Shown here one piece after another: positions 41,141 to 50,408 of a DNA stretch of 64,000 bases (position 1 is the stretch's first letter; each line of letters begins with the position of its first letter). Source of the stretch: Paracoccus fistulariae (GTDB lineage: Bacteria > Pseudomonadota > Alphaproteobacteria > Rhodobacterales > Rhodobacteraceae); the NCBI RefSeq assembly GCF_028553785.1, contig NZ_CP067136.1:3346501-3410500 (forward strand), written 5' to 3'. Under the pieces are notes generated by a model. It was not told the DNA's origin, made no database searches, and worked only from the letters and a program-made list of their open reading frames with translations. The position numbers and the translations under genes were made by a program.

Positions 41141-41807
41141 CCCCGACCTTGTCCGGCGCCCGCAGATCGACGGTCCTCCGCCGCGCATCCTGTTGCTGTA
41201 CGGATCGCTGCGCGAACGCTCTTTCAGCCGCTTTGCCGCCGAAGAGGCCGCCCGCCTGTTGCGGCATTTCGGCTGCGAGACGCGGATCTTCAACCCCTCG
41301 GGGCTGCCCTTGCCCGATGATGCCGGTACCGATCACCCAAAGGTGCGCGAATTGCGCGATCTGTGCCGCTGGTCAGAGGGGCAGGTCTGGTCCAGCCCCG
41401 AACGCCACGGCGCGATGACAGGGATCATGAAGGCGCAGATTGACTGGATTCCTCTGTCCGAAGGCGCTGTTCGCCCCACGCAGGGCAAGACGCTGGCGGT
41501 GATGCAGGTCTCGGGCGGGTCGCAAAGCTTCAATTCTGTCAACCAGATGCGGGTTCTGGGTCGATGGATGCGAATGATCACGATCCCGAACCAGTCCTCG
41601 GTCCCGAAGGCGTGGCAGGAATTCAATGATCAGGGCCGGATGCGCCCCTCGCCCTTCTATGATCGCATCGTCGATGTCATGGAAGAACTGGTGAAATTCA
41701 CGCTGCTGACGCGCGACATTTCGGGCTATCTGACCGACCGCTACAGCGAGCGCAAGGAAAGTGCGGCGGAACTGTCCCGCCGCGTGAACCAAAGCGCCGC
41801 GACGTGA
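41115..41807 (+). CDS. arsH: Arsenical resistance protein ArsH, NADPH-dependent FMN reductase
   Basis: ArsH oxidises trivalent methylated and aromatic arsenicals or reduces quinones and azo compounds using FMN and NADPH. The 230-residue protein contains the FMN site [20 protein letters not shown], the ArsH run [20 protein letters not shown], and [25 protein letters not shown] precedes the ATG, which lies inside the previous gene. No arsR, arsB or arsC is nearby, so this is an orphan arsH joined to a metabolic operon rather than an arsenic island. Confidence 0.9.
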   Translation: MIPDLPNLDPDLVRRPQIDGPPPRILLLYGSLRERSFSRFAAEEAARLLRHFGCETRIFNPSGLPLPDDAGTDHPKVRELRDLCRWSEGQVWSSPERHGAMTGIMKAQIDWIPLSEGAVRPTQGKTLAVMQVSGGSQSFNSVNQMRVLGRWMRMITIPNQSSVPKAWQEFNDQGRMRPSPFYDRIVDVMEELVKFTLLTRDISGYLTDRYSERKESAAELSRRVNQSAAT

Positions 41808-41931
41808 TCGCCTGCGAGATCGGGCGCAGGACGAGCGATCCACGGGCAATCTGGCTGATCAGTCAATTCACGTAAGGTCCGTGTCGTGATAACTGTTGGG
41901 TCTGGCCTATAGGAAAGCCTCTACAATCTGA

Positions 41932-42109
41932 CTAAAGCGTTTCGGGTTGATCTTGAATCGCGAGGGGGCCTTCATTGACGATTTATGCCCCCCTGTTCAG
42001 AAAGATGGATCCCTTCATCAGTTATGTCATTGGCACTCGGGTGGCTGTATCAGCATTAGATTGAAGAAGGCTTTAGAAGCCCCAGAACTATAATCCGGAA
42101 ACGCTTTAG
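41932..42109. mobile_element. MITE-like element with 15-bp terminal inverted repeats
   Basis: In the 343-base gap between arsH and gndA there is a 178-base segment bounded by CTAAAGCGTTTCGGG (left) and CCGGAAACGCTTTAG (right), matching inversely at 14 of 15 positions. TA just inside each outer base (41933-41934 and 42107-42108) could be a TA target duplication, as produced by IS630/Tc1-type or some IS5-group elements. Inside are two hairpins (GGGGGC 41964-41969 with GCCCCC 41987-41992; GGCTT 42069-42073 with AAGCC 42077-42081) and no coding frame. Length and structure fit a non-autonomous miniature element. The rest of the gap shows nothing I can name. Confidence 0.6.
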
Positions 42110-42150
42110 CCGCCACTTCGACGCAAGCCGCGGGAGTTCAGATCAGTGGC

Positions 42151-43563
42151 TTAGCTGTCTTCGCCCCAGGGGCCGTGGGGGTCGTCCAGCCCGTCTGTTC
42201 GCTTGAAGCCATGTGCGCCGAAAAAGTCGCGCTGTGCCTGGATCATGTTCGCCGTGCCGCGCGCGGTGCGCATCATGTCGAACCACATCAGCCCGGATGC
42301 CAGTGCGGGCAGGGCGTGGCCTGACGCGATCCCCTCTGACACGACCTGACGCAGCGCGGGCAGCGCCTTCTCGATCAGATCGGCAAAGAAGGGCGCCATG
42401 ACCAGATTGCGCGAGGGGTTTTCCTCCAGCGCCTCGGCCATATCGTTCAGCATCGCTGAGCGGATGATACAGCCGGCGCGCCAGACCCGCGCGATGCCCG
42501 GCAGATCCAGCGTCCAGCCGAATTTCTCGGACGCGGCGGCGATCATGGCAAAGCCCTGCGCATAGCACAGGATCTTGCCTGCGATCAGCGCCTGTTCCAG
42601 CGTTTCGGGCGAGAATTCGTGCTGTTTCGGCGCAATGCCAAAGCGATCCTGACCCGCCTTGCGCTGGTCCAGCAGGGCCGAGACATTGCGCGCCATCACG
42701 GCAGATTCGATCACCGGGATCGGCGCGGCCAGATGCTGCGCCTCGATCGCGGTCCAGCGTCCGGTGCCCTTCTGTCCGGCCTGATCCAGGATCACATCCA
42801 CCATCGGCTTGTCGCTATGGGGGTCACTGGCCGCTGTGACCTTGGCCGAAATCTCGATCAGGTAGGATTGCAGGGGACCGTCGTTCCACCCCTCGAAAAT
42901 CGCCGAGATCGCGGCGGCGTCCATCTCCATCCCGTCACGCATCAGGCCGTAAACCTCGGCGATCATCTGCATATCGGCATATTCGATGCCGTTATGGACC
43001 ATCTTCACGAAATGGCCGGCCCCCGCATCGCCCATCCGTGCGGCACAGGGGTCGCCATCCTCGGCCTTGGCGGCAATCGCGGTCAGGATCGGCGCAACGC
43101 GGTCCCAATCGGCCTGAGTGCCGCCGCCCATGATTGACGGCCCGTGCCGTGCGCCATCTTCGCCGCCCGACACGCCCATGCCCAGAAAATGAAACGGCAG
43201 GCGGCCATCGCTGCGGCGATTGGTGTCGTGAAAATCGGCATTGCCTGCATCAATGACCAGATCGTCCTTGTCCAGAAGCGGGCTCAGCGCCTCTAGCTGC
43301 TGATCGACGGGCGCGCCTGCGGGCACCATCAGAATGATGGTGCGGGGCGTCTTGATCGCGGCGACGAGGTCTTGCAGGCTTTCCGTCGGAATGATGCGGG
43401 GGGCCAGATCGCCCGCCTCGTCCTTGAAACGATGCGTGACCTCGGTGGTGCGGTTCCAGACGGCAATGGGAAAACCCTTTTCCGCGATATTCAGCGCCAG
43501 AGCCGCACCCATCGTGCCCAGCCCGATCAGGCCGATATCTGCCTGTGCAATTTCCTCTGCCAT
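42151..43563 (-). CDS. gndA: 6-phosphogluconate dehydrogenase, decarboxylating
   Basis: 6PGDH (EC 1.1.1.44), 470 residues, makes ribulose-5-phosphate, CO2 and NADPH in the oxidative pentose phosphate pathway. It shows the Rossmann motif IGLIGLGTMGAALALNI, the family signature FLGMGVSGGEDGARHGPSIM, catalytic Lys and Asn in HFVKMVHNGIEYADMQ, and the C-terminal tail with DYFGAH-like DFFGAHGFKR. The long (homodimeric, 470 residue) form. AGGAGA precedes the ATG. It lies alone after the MITE-like element. Confidence 0.96.
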   Translation of the reverse strand: MAEEIAQADIGLIGLGTMGAALALNIAEKGFPIAVWNRTTEVTHRFKDEAGDLAPRIIPTESLQDLVAAIKTPRTIILMVPAGAPVDQQLEALSPLLDKDDLVIDAGNADFHDTNRRSDGRLPFHFLGMGVSGGEDGARHGPSIMGGGTQADWDRVAPILTAIAAKAEDGDPCAARMGDAGAGHFVKMVHNGIEYADMQMIAEVYGLMRDGMEMDAAAISAIFEGWNDGPLQSYLIEISAKVTAASDPHSDKPMVDVILDQAGQKGTGRWTAIEAQHLAAPIPVIESAVMARNVSALLDQRKAGQDRFGIAPKQHEFSPETLEQALIAGKILCYAQGFAMIAAASEKFGWTLDLPGIARVWRAGCIIRSAMLNDMAEALEENPSRNLVMAPFFADLIEKALPALRQVVSEGIASGHALPALASGLMWFDMMRTARGTANMIQAQRDFFGAHGFKRTDGLDDPHGPWGEDS

Positions 43564-43620
43564 ATCGCGATTCTCCTGAAAATTCTGTTATGCGATGTTT
43601 ACGCTAACGACTTGTGGCTG

Positions 43621-44085
43621 TCACGACGCTGCGGCAGCGCCCTGTCCATGTGGCTTGGCGCGGATTAGCGTTTGCACCCCCGTGGCGACATGAACACGCC
43701 GATCTGCGGAGACGCCCCAGACATCCAGCTGACAGACCGTCAGGGTGCGCCCCGGTTTCACGACGCGACCGACAGCTTCCAGATAGTCACCCTGTCCGGG
43801 GTTGAGAAGGTTCAGCTTGAATTCCACGGTCAGCACCGAAGATTCATCCGCGAACAGCGTATAGGCCGCAAAGCCGCCCGCCGTATCGGCAACCGCACTG
43901 GTGGCGCCGGCGTGGAAATAGCCGTGATGCTGCGTCACCTCGGGGCGAAAGGGCAGACGCAGGATCACCTGCCCGGCGGCGATCTCGGCGATCTCGGCAC
44001 CCAGATGGTTCATCAGACCCTGCAATGCAAAGCTGCTGCGAAGCCGCTGTTCGACTGCGGGATCAAGCGGGTCGTGACGTGTCAT
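43621..44085 (-). CDS. PaaI-family hotdog thioesterase
   Basis: A 154-residue single hotdog protein with HHGYFHAGATSAVADTAGGFAA, the PaaI-type helix where Gly and Asp form the thioesterase site, and VEFKLNLLNPGQGDYLEAVG. It probably hydrolyses an aryl- or acyl-CoA. AGGAGA before the ATG. It lies between gndA and pdxY, separated from both by about 60 bases. Confidence 0.83.
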   Translation of the reverse strand: MTRHDPLDPAVEQRLRSSFALQGLMNHLGAEIAEIAAGQVILRLPFRPEVTQHHGYFHAGATSAVADTAGGFAAYTLFADESSVLTVEFKLNLLNPGQGDYLEAVGRVVKPGRTLTVCQLDVWGVSADRRVHVATGVQTLIRAKPHGQGAAAAS

Positions 44086-44151
44086 GCGGTTTCTCCTGCG
44101 CTTTGCGTGACATAGTGCATTGCAGCGCCGGATTGGAAAGGGGCAGGCGGC

Positions 44152-45000
44152 TTACAGTTGCAATAATTCCTGACGGAAAACCGGTTCGTACAGAACGATC
44201 TCGCGCGCGCCGACGCGGGCGGCATGGGCCAGCGCCATGCCGGTCAGCCGCTGCGCCGAGGCGACGGCCCGGGTCAGAGAGCGGCCCTTGGCAATGCCTG
44301 CCATGACCAATCCGCAAAAGAGATCGCCGGTTCCGGGCAGCGCCACCGGAATCAGCGGCGTGGCAAGGCGCTGGACGCCATCCGCCCCCAGGATGACGCT
44401 TTCAAGCTGATCCTGCGGCGTATCGTCCAGCACGCATCCGGTCGCGATCAGATCGGCCTTGTCCGACAGGCGCAGATCGGATGCGGCGGCGCGCAGATCG
44501 GACAGGGTCGCGATGGGCTGTCCGGTCAGATAGGCCAGTTCGAAGGAATTCGGGGTCGCCAGATCCGCCAGCGGCAGCAGCCGGTCACGCATCATCCGCG
44601 CCAGTTCGGTCGGGACGTAAAGCCCGGGGTCATGATCGCCCAGCACCGGATCGCACAGGTATCGCAGATGGGGATTGGCCGCCTTGGCCCGCGCGACGAA
44701 ATCGGCCGTCAGTTCTGCCACCTCGACCGAGCCGATATAGCCCGACATGATCCAGCCTGCCCGCTGCGGCAGGTCGCGCTCTTCCGCGCCAAGCAGCAGA
44801 TCGGCAAACAGATCGGCGGGCACCGGCGCGCCGCGCAGGGTCGGGTAATCGGGCGTATTGGAAAAGATCACCGTGGGAATGGCCGCAACCTCCAGCCCGG
44901 CGGCCTGCATCGGGAACAGGGCCGCCGAATTGCCGACATGGCCATGCACCACCTGACTTTGGATCGAGATGACCAGCGGGGCCTTTGCAGTCTCGTTCAC
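44152..45000 (-). CDS. pdxY: Pyridoxal kinase
   Basis: PdxY/PdxK-type kinase (ribokinase fold), 282 residues, phosphorylating pyridoxal in B6 salvage. Seen: ISIQSQVVHGHVGNSAALFP at the N-terminus (pyridoxal site), YLCDPVLGDHDPGLYV, ATPNSFELAYLTG, and the anion-hole GTGDLFCGLV with the catalytic Asp. I chose the GTG at 45000 because GGAGGG precedes it; it overlaps the MOSC gene stop as GTGA. An in-frame upstream ATG at 45027 is less likely. Confidence 0.9.
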   Translation of the reverse strand: MNETAKAPLVISIQSQVVHGHVGNSAALFPMQAAGLEVAAIPTVIFSNTPDYPTLRGAPVPADLFADLLLGAEERDLPQRAGWIMSGYIGSVEVAELTADFVARAKAANPHLRYLCDPVLGDHDPGLYVPTELARMMRDRLLPLADLATPNSFELAYLTGQPIATLSDLRAAASDLRLSDKADLIATGCVLDDTPQDQLESVILGADGVQRLATPLIPVALPGTGDLFCGLVMAGIAKGRSLTRAVASAQRLTGMALAHAARVGAREIVLYEPVFRQELLQL

Positions 45001-45674
45001 GGTGATCCCTCCAACCTTGGGCGCCAATCCTCGACCTTGCCGCTTTCAAGCCGACGTCGCGCATAGCGCCGCCAGCCGTCGGCCAGAACATCAAGTGCCG
45101 CGATTTCCTGCAAAAGATCAAGGTTCAGGCGGTCGATATACATGACATGCCAAAGCCGCCGCAACGTCCAGTCGGGGGCCAGACGGTCGATCTGGGTCAG
45201 TTCGGCATCCGGGCCGACCATGCCTTCCTCCAGCACCCTGTAATACCATCCCGTGCGCCCGGTTTGCTGCACCCGCCGCGCCATGTCGGGGATGCCGAAC
45301 CGGTGGTTCAGCTTCCAGCAGGGCTGACGGCCCTGCGAGACCTGCACCAGCGCTGTGCCCAGCTGGAAGATATCGCCGACGGCGACATTTTCCTCGGTCA
45401 TGCCACGGGTCGAGACATTCTCGCCAAAGGCGCCGGTTCGGGTCAGGATCGGTAACGGTCCCAATTCGGCGCGCCAGTCGGCATAGTGATCGAACGGATA
45501 ATGATGCACCGCCTTTTCGATGCCGCCATGCACCCGGCGGTCAGCCTGCTCATCACCTGCTAGCCCCTCTGGTCCCAGCCAGACGGGGCCCGTCACCGGG
45601 GTTTTCGCGATGCCGCTTGGCTTTCCGGTGTCGGCCAAGGGGGCGACACTACCGGTCAGAATTGTCAGGCGCAT
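44997..45674 (-). CDS. MOSC domain protein, YiiM-like
   Basis: A 225-residue MOSC-domain protein resembling YiiM: PEGLAGDEQADRRVHGGIEK and VSQGRQPCWKLNHRFG, whose cysteine is the likely molybdenum/sulfur ligand. YiiM reduces N-hydroxylated bases such as 6-hydroxylaminopurine using molybdenum cofactor. The C-terminal extension after residue 160 (helical, DWTLRRLWHVMYIDRLN) is the 3-alpha domain. Start set at 45674 (MRLTIL). Joined to pdxY by a GTGA overlap. Confidence 0.85.
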   Translation of the reverse strand: MRLTILTGSVAPLADTGKPSGIAKTPVTGPVWLGPEGLAGDEQADRRVHGGIEKAVHHYPFDHYADWRAELGPLPILTRTGAFGENVSTRGMTEENVAVGDIFQLGTALVQVSQGRQPCWKLNHRFGIPDMARRVQQTGRTGWYYRVLEEGMVGPDAELTQIDRLAPDWTLRRLWHVMYIDRLNLDLLQEIAALDVLADGWRRYARRRLESGKVEDWRPRLEGSP

Positions 45675-45709
45675 GATCCGATCCCGCCGCTGCATGACTG
45701 TGGGACATG

Positions 45710-45738
45710 AAAAAAGCGCGGGCCACGGGGCCCGCGCT
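45710..45738 (-). terminator. Rho-independent terminator of bioY
   Basis: On the minus strand a ten-base perfect stem (AGCGCGGGCC / GGCCCGCGCT, loop of four) is followed by six T residues (A run 45710-45715 on the plus strand). It lies 25 bases after the bioY stop and is the clearest intrinsic terminator in the window. Confidence 0.85.
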
Positions 45739-45762
45739 GCAATCGCGTTCTGTCGGCCAGGA

Positions 45763-46314
45763 TCAGCCGCGCGTGCTGCGCAGGCGGTTCACGCCTTCGA
45801 CCAGCATGACCCCAAGGGCGATCTTCACGATATCGCCCGGCACGAAGGGCATCAGGCCGACGGCCAGCAGGTCGCTGGAGGGCACGAAATTCGCCAGCCA
45901 GGCCAGACCTGCCGCATAGATCAGCGCCGTGCCCGCGATCATGGCCAGCGCGCGTCCGATCATGCCGCGACCCTGACCCAGAACCCCGGTCACGATGGTT
46001 GCCAGCACAAAGCCGACCAGAAAGCCGCCGGTCGGACCCGCCATATAGGCCAGGCCAATACCCATGGCCGGAGTGCCCGCAAAGACCGGCAGACCCGCGG
46101 CGCCCGCGGCCATGTAGGTCAGGATCGCAGCCAGCGCCAACCGCGGCCCCATCACGACCGCCAGCACCAGAACGGCCAGCGATTGCAGGGTCATCGGCAC
46201 CGGCCAGAAGGGCACCTGCGTCTTGGCCGCAAGCGTCAGCAGCGCAACCGCGCCCAGTGTCAGTCCGATATTGCGAGGGCTGACCCCGCTGGCGATACGG
46301 GTATCAAGTTGCAT
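45763..46314 (-). CDS. bioY: Biotin transporter substrate-specificity subunit BioY
   Basis: BioY, the S-component of an ECF-type biotin importer, 183 residues with six hydrophobic segments. Family motifs include ALLTLAAKTQVPFWPVPMTL at the first helices, and GLPVFAG...GPTGGFLVGF in the middle. No bioM/bioN genes adjoin it; solitary BioY is known to work on its own or with shared modules. AAGGGG precedes the ATG. I looked for a BioR-type box (TTATCTATAA-like) in 46315-46488 and saw none. Confidence 0.93.
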   Translation of the reverse strand: MQLDTRIASGVSPRNIGLTLGAVALLTLAAKTQVPFWPVPMTLQSLAVLVLAVVMGPRLALAAILTYMAAGAAGLPVFAGTPAMGIGLAYMAGPTGGFLVGFVLATIVTGVLGQGRGMIGRALAMIAGTALIYAAGLAWLANFVPSSDLLAVGLMPFVPGDIVKIALGVMLVEGVNRLRSTRG

Positions 46315-46488
46315 TGGAAAACCCCTTTTGCTTGTTTCGCGAATCGACGACCGGAACAGTCGCTGCTCTGATTATTTCACATTGTACTAACGCGACGAGA
46401 TTCTGGTATCAATCCCACCCCGCGCCCCTTGATTGCAGGAAGGTGGCAAGCTACCTTTTGATTAACTTGTCATCGGAGGGCGTGTGTC

Positions 46489-47610
46489 ATGGCGCCCAAG
46501 CGTCCTGCGGGTGCGGACGCGTTCCCGAAAAAAACGGTAGAGCCGTCACCCACCCGCCAGGCCGAGGAAGGGCAGCTTTATGCCGCCCTTGACCTTGGTA
46601 CAAATTCGTGCCGGATGCTGATTGCGCGACCGCGCGACAGTCAGTTTCAGGTTGTCGACAGCTTTTCCAAGCCCGTGCAGCTGGGGCTGGGGCTGGAAGC
46701 TTCGGGGCGCCTGTCCCGCAGCTCGATGGCGCGTACCGTCCACGCATTGCAGGTCTGTCGGCGCAAGCTGGAACAGCATAACGTCCGCAATATGCGTTTG
46801 GTTGCAACCGAGGCCTGCCGCCGTGCCCGCAACAGCCGCGACTTCCTGCGCTCGATCCGTCGCGAGACCGGGTTGCCGGTCGAGGTGATCGGCGCCGAGG
46901 AAGAGGCGCGGCTTGCCGTGATCTCTTGCGCGCCGCTGGTCAGCCACAAGACGGAAACGCTGATGGTGGTCGATATCGGCGGCGGCTCGACCGAGCTGGT
47001 CTGGATCGATCTTGAGGATGTCGAACCCAAGGAACGGCCCCGCGCGATCATGCGGCTGTCGGATGGGTTTTCCAATCCGGTGCCGGGCGGGGCGCGGGTG
47101 GTGGACTGGATCAGCGTGCCCCTGGGCGTGGCCACCTTGCGCGATCAATTCGCCGATGTCGAAGACGATCAGGGCCGCTTCGCGTTGATGAGCTGGTATT
47201 TCGAGGAAATGCTGTCGGGCTTTTCGCCCTATCAGCAGGGCTCGCCGGATGAAGGGTTTCAGATCATCGGCACATCGGGGACCGTCACGACGGTGGCGGC
47301 CAGCTTTCTGGGTCTGCGTCGCTATGACCGGACCAAGGTGGACGGGCTGGAGATGACCAGCGATCAGATCGACCGGGTGATCCATTCCTATCTGCAGCTT
47401 GGGCCAGAGGGTCGGCGCGCGGATCCGCGCATCGGGCGCGAACGTCACGCGCTGATCATGTCGGGCGCGGCGATCCTGCAGACCCTGATGCGGGTCTGGC
47501 CGACCGACAAGCTTTCCGTGGCGGATCGCGGCCTGCGAGAGGGGTTGCTTTACGCCCAGATGGTGCGCGATGGAGTGCTGAAGCCTGATGGATTGAACGG
47601 AGTGGCATGA
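46489..47610 (+). CDS. Ppx/GppA family phosphatase (exopolyphosphatase)
   Basis: A 373-residue ASKHA-fold phosphatase. [19 protein letters not shown] is the phosphate-1 motif, [15 protein letters not shown] and [12 protein letters not shown] follow, and [16 protein letters not shown] is phosphate-2. Proteins of this length lack the C-terminal HD-like domain of long Ppx and cleave polyphosphate or pppGpp. It overlaps rlmE as ATGA; this ppx-rlmE pair is common in Rhodobacteraceae. GGAGGG lies before the ATG. Confidence 0.88.
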   Translation: MAPKRPAGADAFPKKTVEPSPTRQAEEGQLYAALDLGTNSCRMLIARPRDSQFQVVDSFSKPVQLGLGLEASGRLSRSSMARTVHALQVCRRKLEQHNVRNMRLVATEACRRARNSRDFLRSIRRETGLPVEVIGAEEEARLAVISCAPLVSHKTETLMVVDIGGGSTELVWIDLEDVEPKERPRAIMRLSDGFSNPVPGGARVVDWISVPLGVATLRDQFADVEDDQGRFALMSWYFEEMLSGFSPYQQGSPDEGFQIIGTSGTVTTVAASFLGLRRYDRTKVDGLEMTSDQIDRVIHSYLQLGPEGRRADPRIGRERHALIMSGAAILQTLMRVWPTDKLSVADRGLREGLLYAQMVRDGVLKPDGLNGVA

Positions 47611-48365
47611 TGACAAAGGGACCGGGCAGCCGCGCGGGCAAATCCAGCGGACGCGGGCAGCGCGATCTGAAAGTGCGGGTCAAGACCGCCAAGGGCCGCA
47701 AGCTGTCCAGCAAGCTGTGGCTTGAGCGGCAGTTGAACGATCCCTATGTCGCCCGCGCCCGGCGCGAGGGCTTTCGCGGGCGCGCAGCCTATAAGATACT
47801 GGAATTGGACGACAAATATCGCTTTCTGGTGCCCGGGGCGCGCGTGGTCGATCTGGGCTGCGCGCCGGGCGGCTGGTGTCAGGTCGCGGTCGGGCGCGTC
47901 AATGCGTTGGGCGAAAAATCCGGCAAGGCCGTCGGCAAGGTGCTGGGCATCGACCTGCAAGAGGTCGATCCGATTGCCGGTGCCGAGATCCACCAACTGG
48001 ATTTTCTGGCCGATGGCGCGGATGATCAGGTCAAGGCATGGCTGGGCGGTCCGGCCGATGTTGTCATGTCGGATATGGCGGCCTCGTCTTCCGGGCACAA
48101 AGGCACCGACCACCTGCGCATTGTCGCGCTGGTCGAGGCGGCGGCGGCGCTGGCTTTCGATATCCTTGAGCCGGGCGGCACCTTTGTCGCCAAGGTTCTG
48201 GCCGGCGGTGCCGAGACTGAAATGCAGGCCATGCTCAAGCGGAACTTCGACAAAGTGGCGAATGTCAAACCACCGGCCAGCCGCAGCGATTCATCCGAGA
48301 AATTCGTGGTTGCAACCGGCTTTCGCGGTCGTCGGGATGAGGCGGAAGAGGATCCGGAGGCCTGA
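47607..48365 (+). CDS. rlmE: 23S rRNA 2'-O-ribose U2552 methyltransferase RlmE (FtsJ)
   Basis: RlmE (EC 2.1.1.166) methylates U2552 in the A-loop of 23S rRNA. The 252-residue protein has a basic N-terminal extension (about 30 residues), the K of the K-D-K-E tetrad in [19 protein letters not shown]-binding [16 protein letters not shown], the Asp in [14 protein letters not shown] and the Lys in FVAKVLAGG. Overlaps the phosphatase gene by four bases and converges on the AraC gene with a three-base gap. Confidence 0.94.
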   Translation: MMTKGPGSRAGKSSGRGQRDLKVRVKTAKGRKLSSKLWLERQLNDPYVARARREGFRGRAAYKILELDDKYRFLVPGARVVDLGCAPGGWCQVAVGRVNALGEKSGKAVGKVLGIDLQEVDPIAGAEIHQLDFLADGADDQVKAWLGGPADVVMSDMAASSSGHKGTDHLRIVALVEAAAALAFDILEPGGTFVAKVLAGGAETEMQAMLKRNFDKVANVKPPASRSDSSEKFVVATGFRGRRDEAEEDPEA

Positions 48366-48368
48366 TCC

Positions 48369-49421
48369 TCAGCGCGATTGCGCGCGAAACACTTCGGGCA
48401 CGCGGCCCGTTGCGGCGACAAAGGCGCGGGTGAAATGGGCGTGGCTGGTATAGCCAAGCTCTGACGCGATCCGGTCGGGCCGCTGGTCGCTGTTGCGCAG
48501 CAGGTCCACGGCGCGTTCCAGCCGCAATTCGTGCACCAGTTCAATCGCCCGCCGCCCGCGCGCCGCGACGCAGGACCGATCCAGCGCGGCAGTCGTGGTG
48601 TTCAGCTGCTGCGCCATCTCGGCCACCAGATCGCAGGACCCAAGGGATTGCGCCGCCAGCGTCAAAAACCGCTCGACCAGCGGTCGGTCGGGCTGTTGCG
48701 CGATCCGCGTCTGTCGGATCCGGCGCTGCGGATCCAACTGGCCCAGCCGCAGGGACAGCAGATTCATCAGGCAGGTGATGGTGTCCGATTCCGGCGCGCG
48801 CGCCTCGGCCGCCAGATCGTGCAGCGTGGCCAGCAGTTGCGGCCCATGCTGCCCGATATGGGCGGCCAGCGCCTTGTCGGGAAAAGGCGGGCAGGCCAGA
48901 CGCGCCAGATGGGCGGGGATCAGCGCCACATGGCCGCGCGCATCGGTGCCGGGCAGGGCGGCGAATGCGGTGCCCGCCGGGATCAGCCGCAGATCGCCCA
49001 GCCGCATGACGTGATGTCTGCGCGGAAAGTCGACCTGCATCCGGCCATCTGTGACCCAGATCAGCGTGTGATCGGGCCGCGTACGCGGCTGCGGCGGCAA
49101 AGAGCGGCTGCCCCAGACAAATGCCTCCATCGGCAACAGGCGCAGCCCTGACTGATGCGCGGCCGGACGTCCCGCGCGGACAGCGGGGTTCAGGGTCAGT
49201 TTCTCGACCGAACGGATATTGGCCGGCGTCGGAAGAAGCGCGGCCGGGCCCTGATCCGGGTCCTCCTGCGCGCGTCCTTCGGGGATGTCCTGGGCATTGA
49301 TCCGGCCACAATCCGGATCGCTCAGCCCGCCGATATTCGGGGCGAAACGCTGGCCGCTCCGTAATCGGCTGGGCGAAAACGGAAAACTGGTGTTCCATTC
49401 AGGGCGTTCATGCAGCGACAC
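48369..49421 (-). CDS. AraC-family transcriptional regulator
   Basis: A 350-residue protein whose last 100 residues form the AraC/XylS double helix-turn-helix: first helix pair around LGSCDLVAEMAQQLNTTTAA, second in RPDRIASELGYTSHAHFTRA, with the final FVAATGRVPEVFRAQ. The N-terminal part (about 100-230) is an AraC-binding-like cupin (DHTLIWVTDGRMQVDFPRR). The start is uncertain: GTG at 49421 gives a long N-terminal tail with no recognised fold, and later starts are possible. Target genes are not evident. Confidence 0.8.
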   Translation of the reverse strand: MSLHERPEWNTSFPFSPSRLRSGQRFAPNIGGLSDPDCGRINAQDIPEGRAQEDPDQGPAALLPTPANIRSVEKLTLNPAVRAGRPAAHQSGLRLLPMEAFVWGSRSLPPQPRTRPDHTLIWVTDGRMQVDFPRRHHVMRLGDLRLIPAGTAFAALPGTDARGHVALIPAHLARLACPPFPDKALAAHIGQHGPQLLATLHDLAAEARAPESDTITCLMNLLSLRLGQLDPQRRIRQTRIAQQPDRPLVERFLTLAAQSLGSCDLVAEMAQQLNTTTAALDRSCVAARGRRAIELVHELRLERAVDLLRNSDQRPDRIASELGYTSHAHFTRAFVAATGRVPEVFRAQSR

Positions 49422-49504
49422 GAATCAGGCCTTTGACAGCGAAACATATAGGCGAATTATTGCCGATATGGGTAAGCTATTCAACAGATTGCTTGTTTAA
49501 CGCT

Positions 49505-50401
49505 TTATTTATTGGCGTTTGCTGCCTCTTGCCCCACGGGCCAGGGCTGCCAATCTTTCATCCGGCCGCGAAACCAGATCCGCTGAGACTTGGCATATTG
49601 GCGGGTGGCGATGATGGCGCGTTCGGTCGCATGGGCCAGATCGGTTTCGCCGCGCAGATGGGCGACAAGGTCCGGCGCACCGATGGCCCGCGCCCATTGG
49701 CTGGCCGGATCCCAATGCGGCAGCATGGCGCGCGCCTCGTCCAGGGCGCCCTGTTCCATCATCAGATGAAAGCGCCGCGCGATGCGGTCGGCCAGCCAAT
49801 CGCGATCCGTGGTGATCAGGATGCGCTGGCTTTCGTCCGGTCCGATCAGAGGCGGGGGCGTGTCGGCCTGCCATTCGGCCAGCCCCCTGCCAGTGGCGCG
49901 CAGCACCTCCCACGCGCGCTGGACTCGGGCCGGGTTCCGCAGGTCGATCCGCCCGCCGGTCAGCGGATCCAGATCGGCGATCATCAGCGCCAGCCCGTCA
50001 TCGCGGCGCAACAGCGCATCGCCCTCGGCCCGGATCCCGGCCGGAACGGGCGGCACATAGGCCAGCCCCCGGGTCAGTGCCGTCAGATAAAGCCCTGTCC
50101 CGCCAACGATAATCAGGCGCTGGCCCATCAGCGCGCCGACATCCTTCAGCCAGTCGCCGACGGAATAGCTGCGGTCCGGGGTGACGTGCCCGTAAAGCGC
50201 ATGCGGGGCCGCAGCCTCGTCATGCGCCGAAGGCCGCGCCGTCAGCACCCGCCAGCAGGACCAGATCTGCAGCGCATCCGCATTCACGATCAGCCCGCCC
50301 TGCGCCTGCGCCACGGCCAGCGCCAGCGCCGATTTGCCGCTGGCGGTCGGCCCTGCGATCAGCAGGTGGCGCGATGCGTCGATCTGATCCGGTCGGAACA
50401 C
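49505..50401 (-). CDS. miaA: tRNA dimethylallyltransferase
   Basis: MiaA (EC 2.5.1.75) adds the isopentenyl group to A37 of tRNAs reading UNN codons. The 298-residue protein has Walker A GPTASGKS (17-24), IVNADALQIWSCWRVLTARP and the H/YGHV motif LYGHVTPDRSYSVGDWL, IIVGGTGLYLTAL, and the C-terminal TRQYAKSQRIWFR. The start is GTG at 50401, with AAAGG spaced eight bases before it; frames further upstream run into the pyrH promoter region. DMAPP for this enzyme derives from the pathway containing dxr in this window. Confidence 0.93.
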   Translation of the reverse strand: MFRPDQIDASRHLLIAGPTASGKSALALAVAQAQGGLIVNADALQIWSCWRVLTARPSAHDEAAAPHALYGHVTPDRSYSVGDWLKDVGALMGQRLIIVGGTGLYLTALTRGLAYVPPVPAGIRAEGDALLRRDDGLALMIADLDPLTGGRIDLRNPARVQRAWEVLRATGRGLAEWQADTPPPLIGPDESQRILITTDRDWLADRIARRFHLMMEQGALDEARAMLPHWDPASQWARAIGAPDLVAHLRGETDLAHATERAIIATRQYAKSQRIWFRGRMKDWQPWPVGQEAANANK

Positions 50402-50408
50402 TGATAAG

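Noticed and set aside
41808..42150. Insertion sequence with transposase remnant
   Set aside because: No coding frame or transposase motif in the 343 bases; only MITE-like ends are visible.
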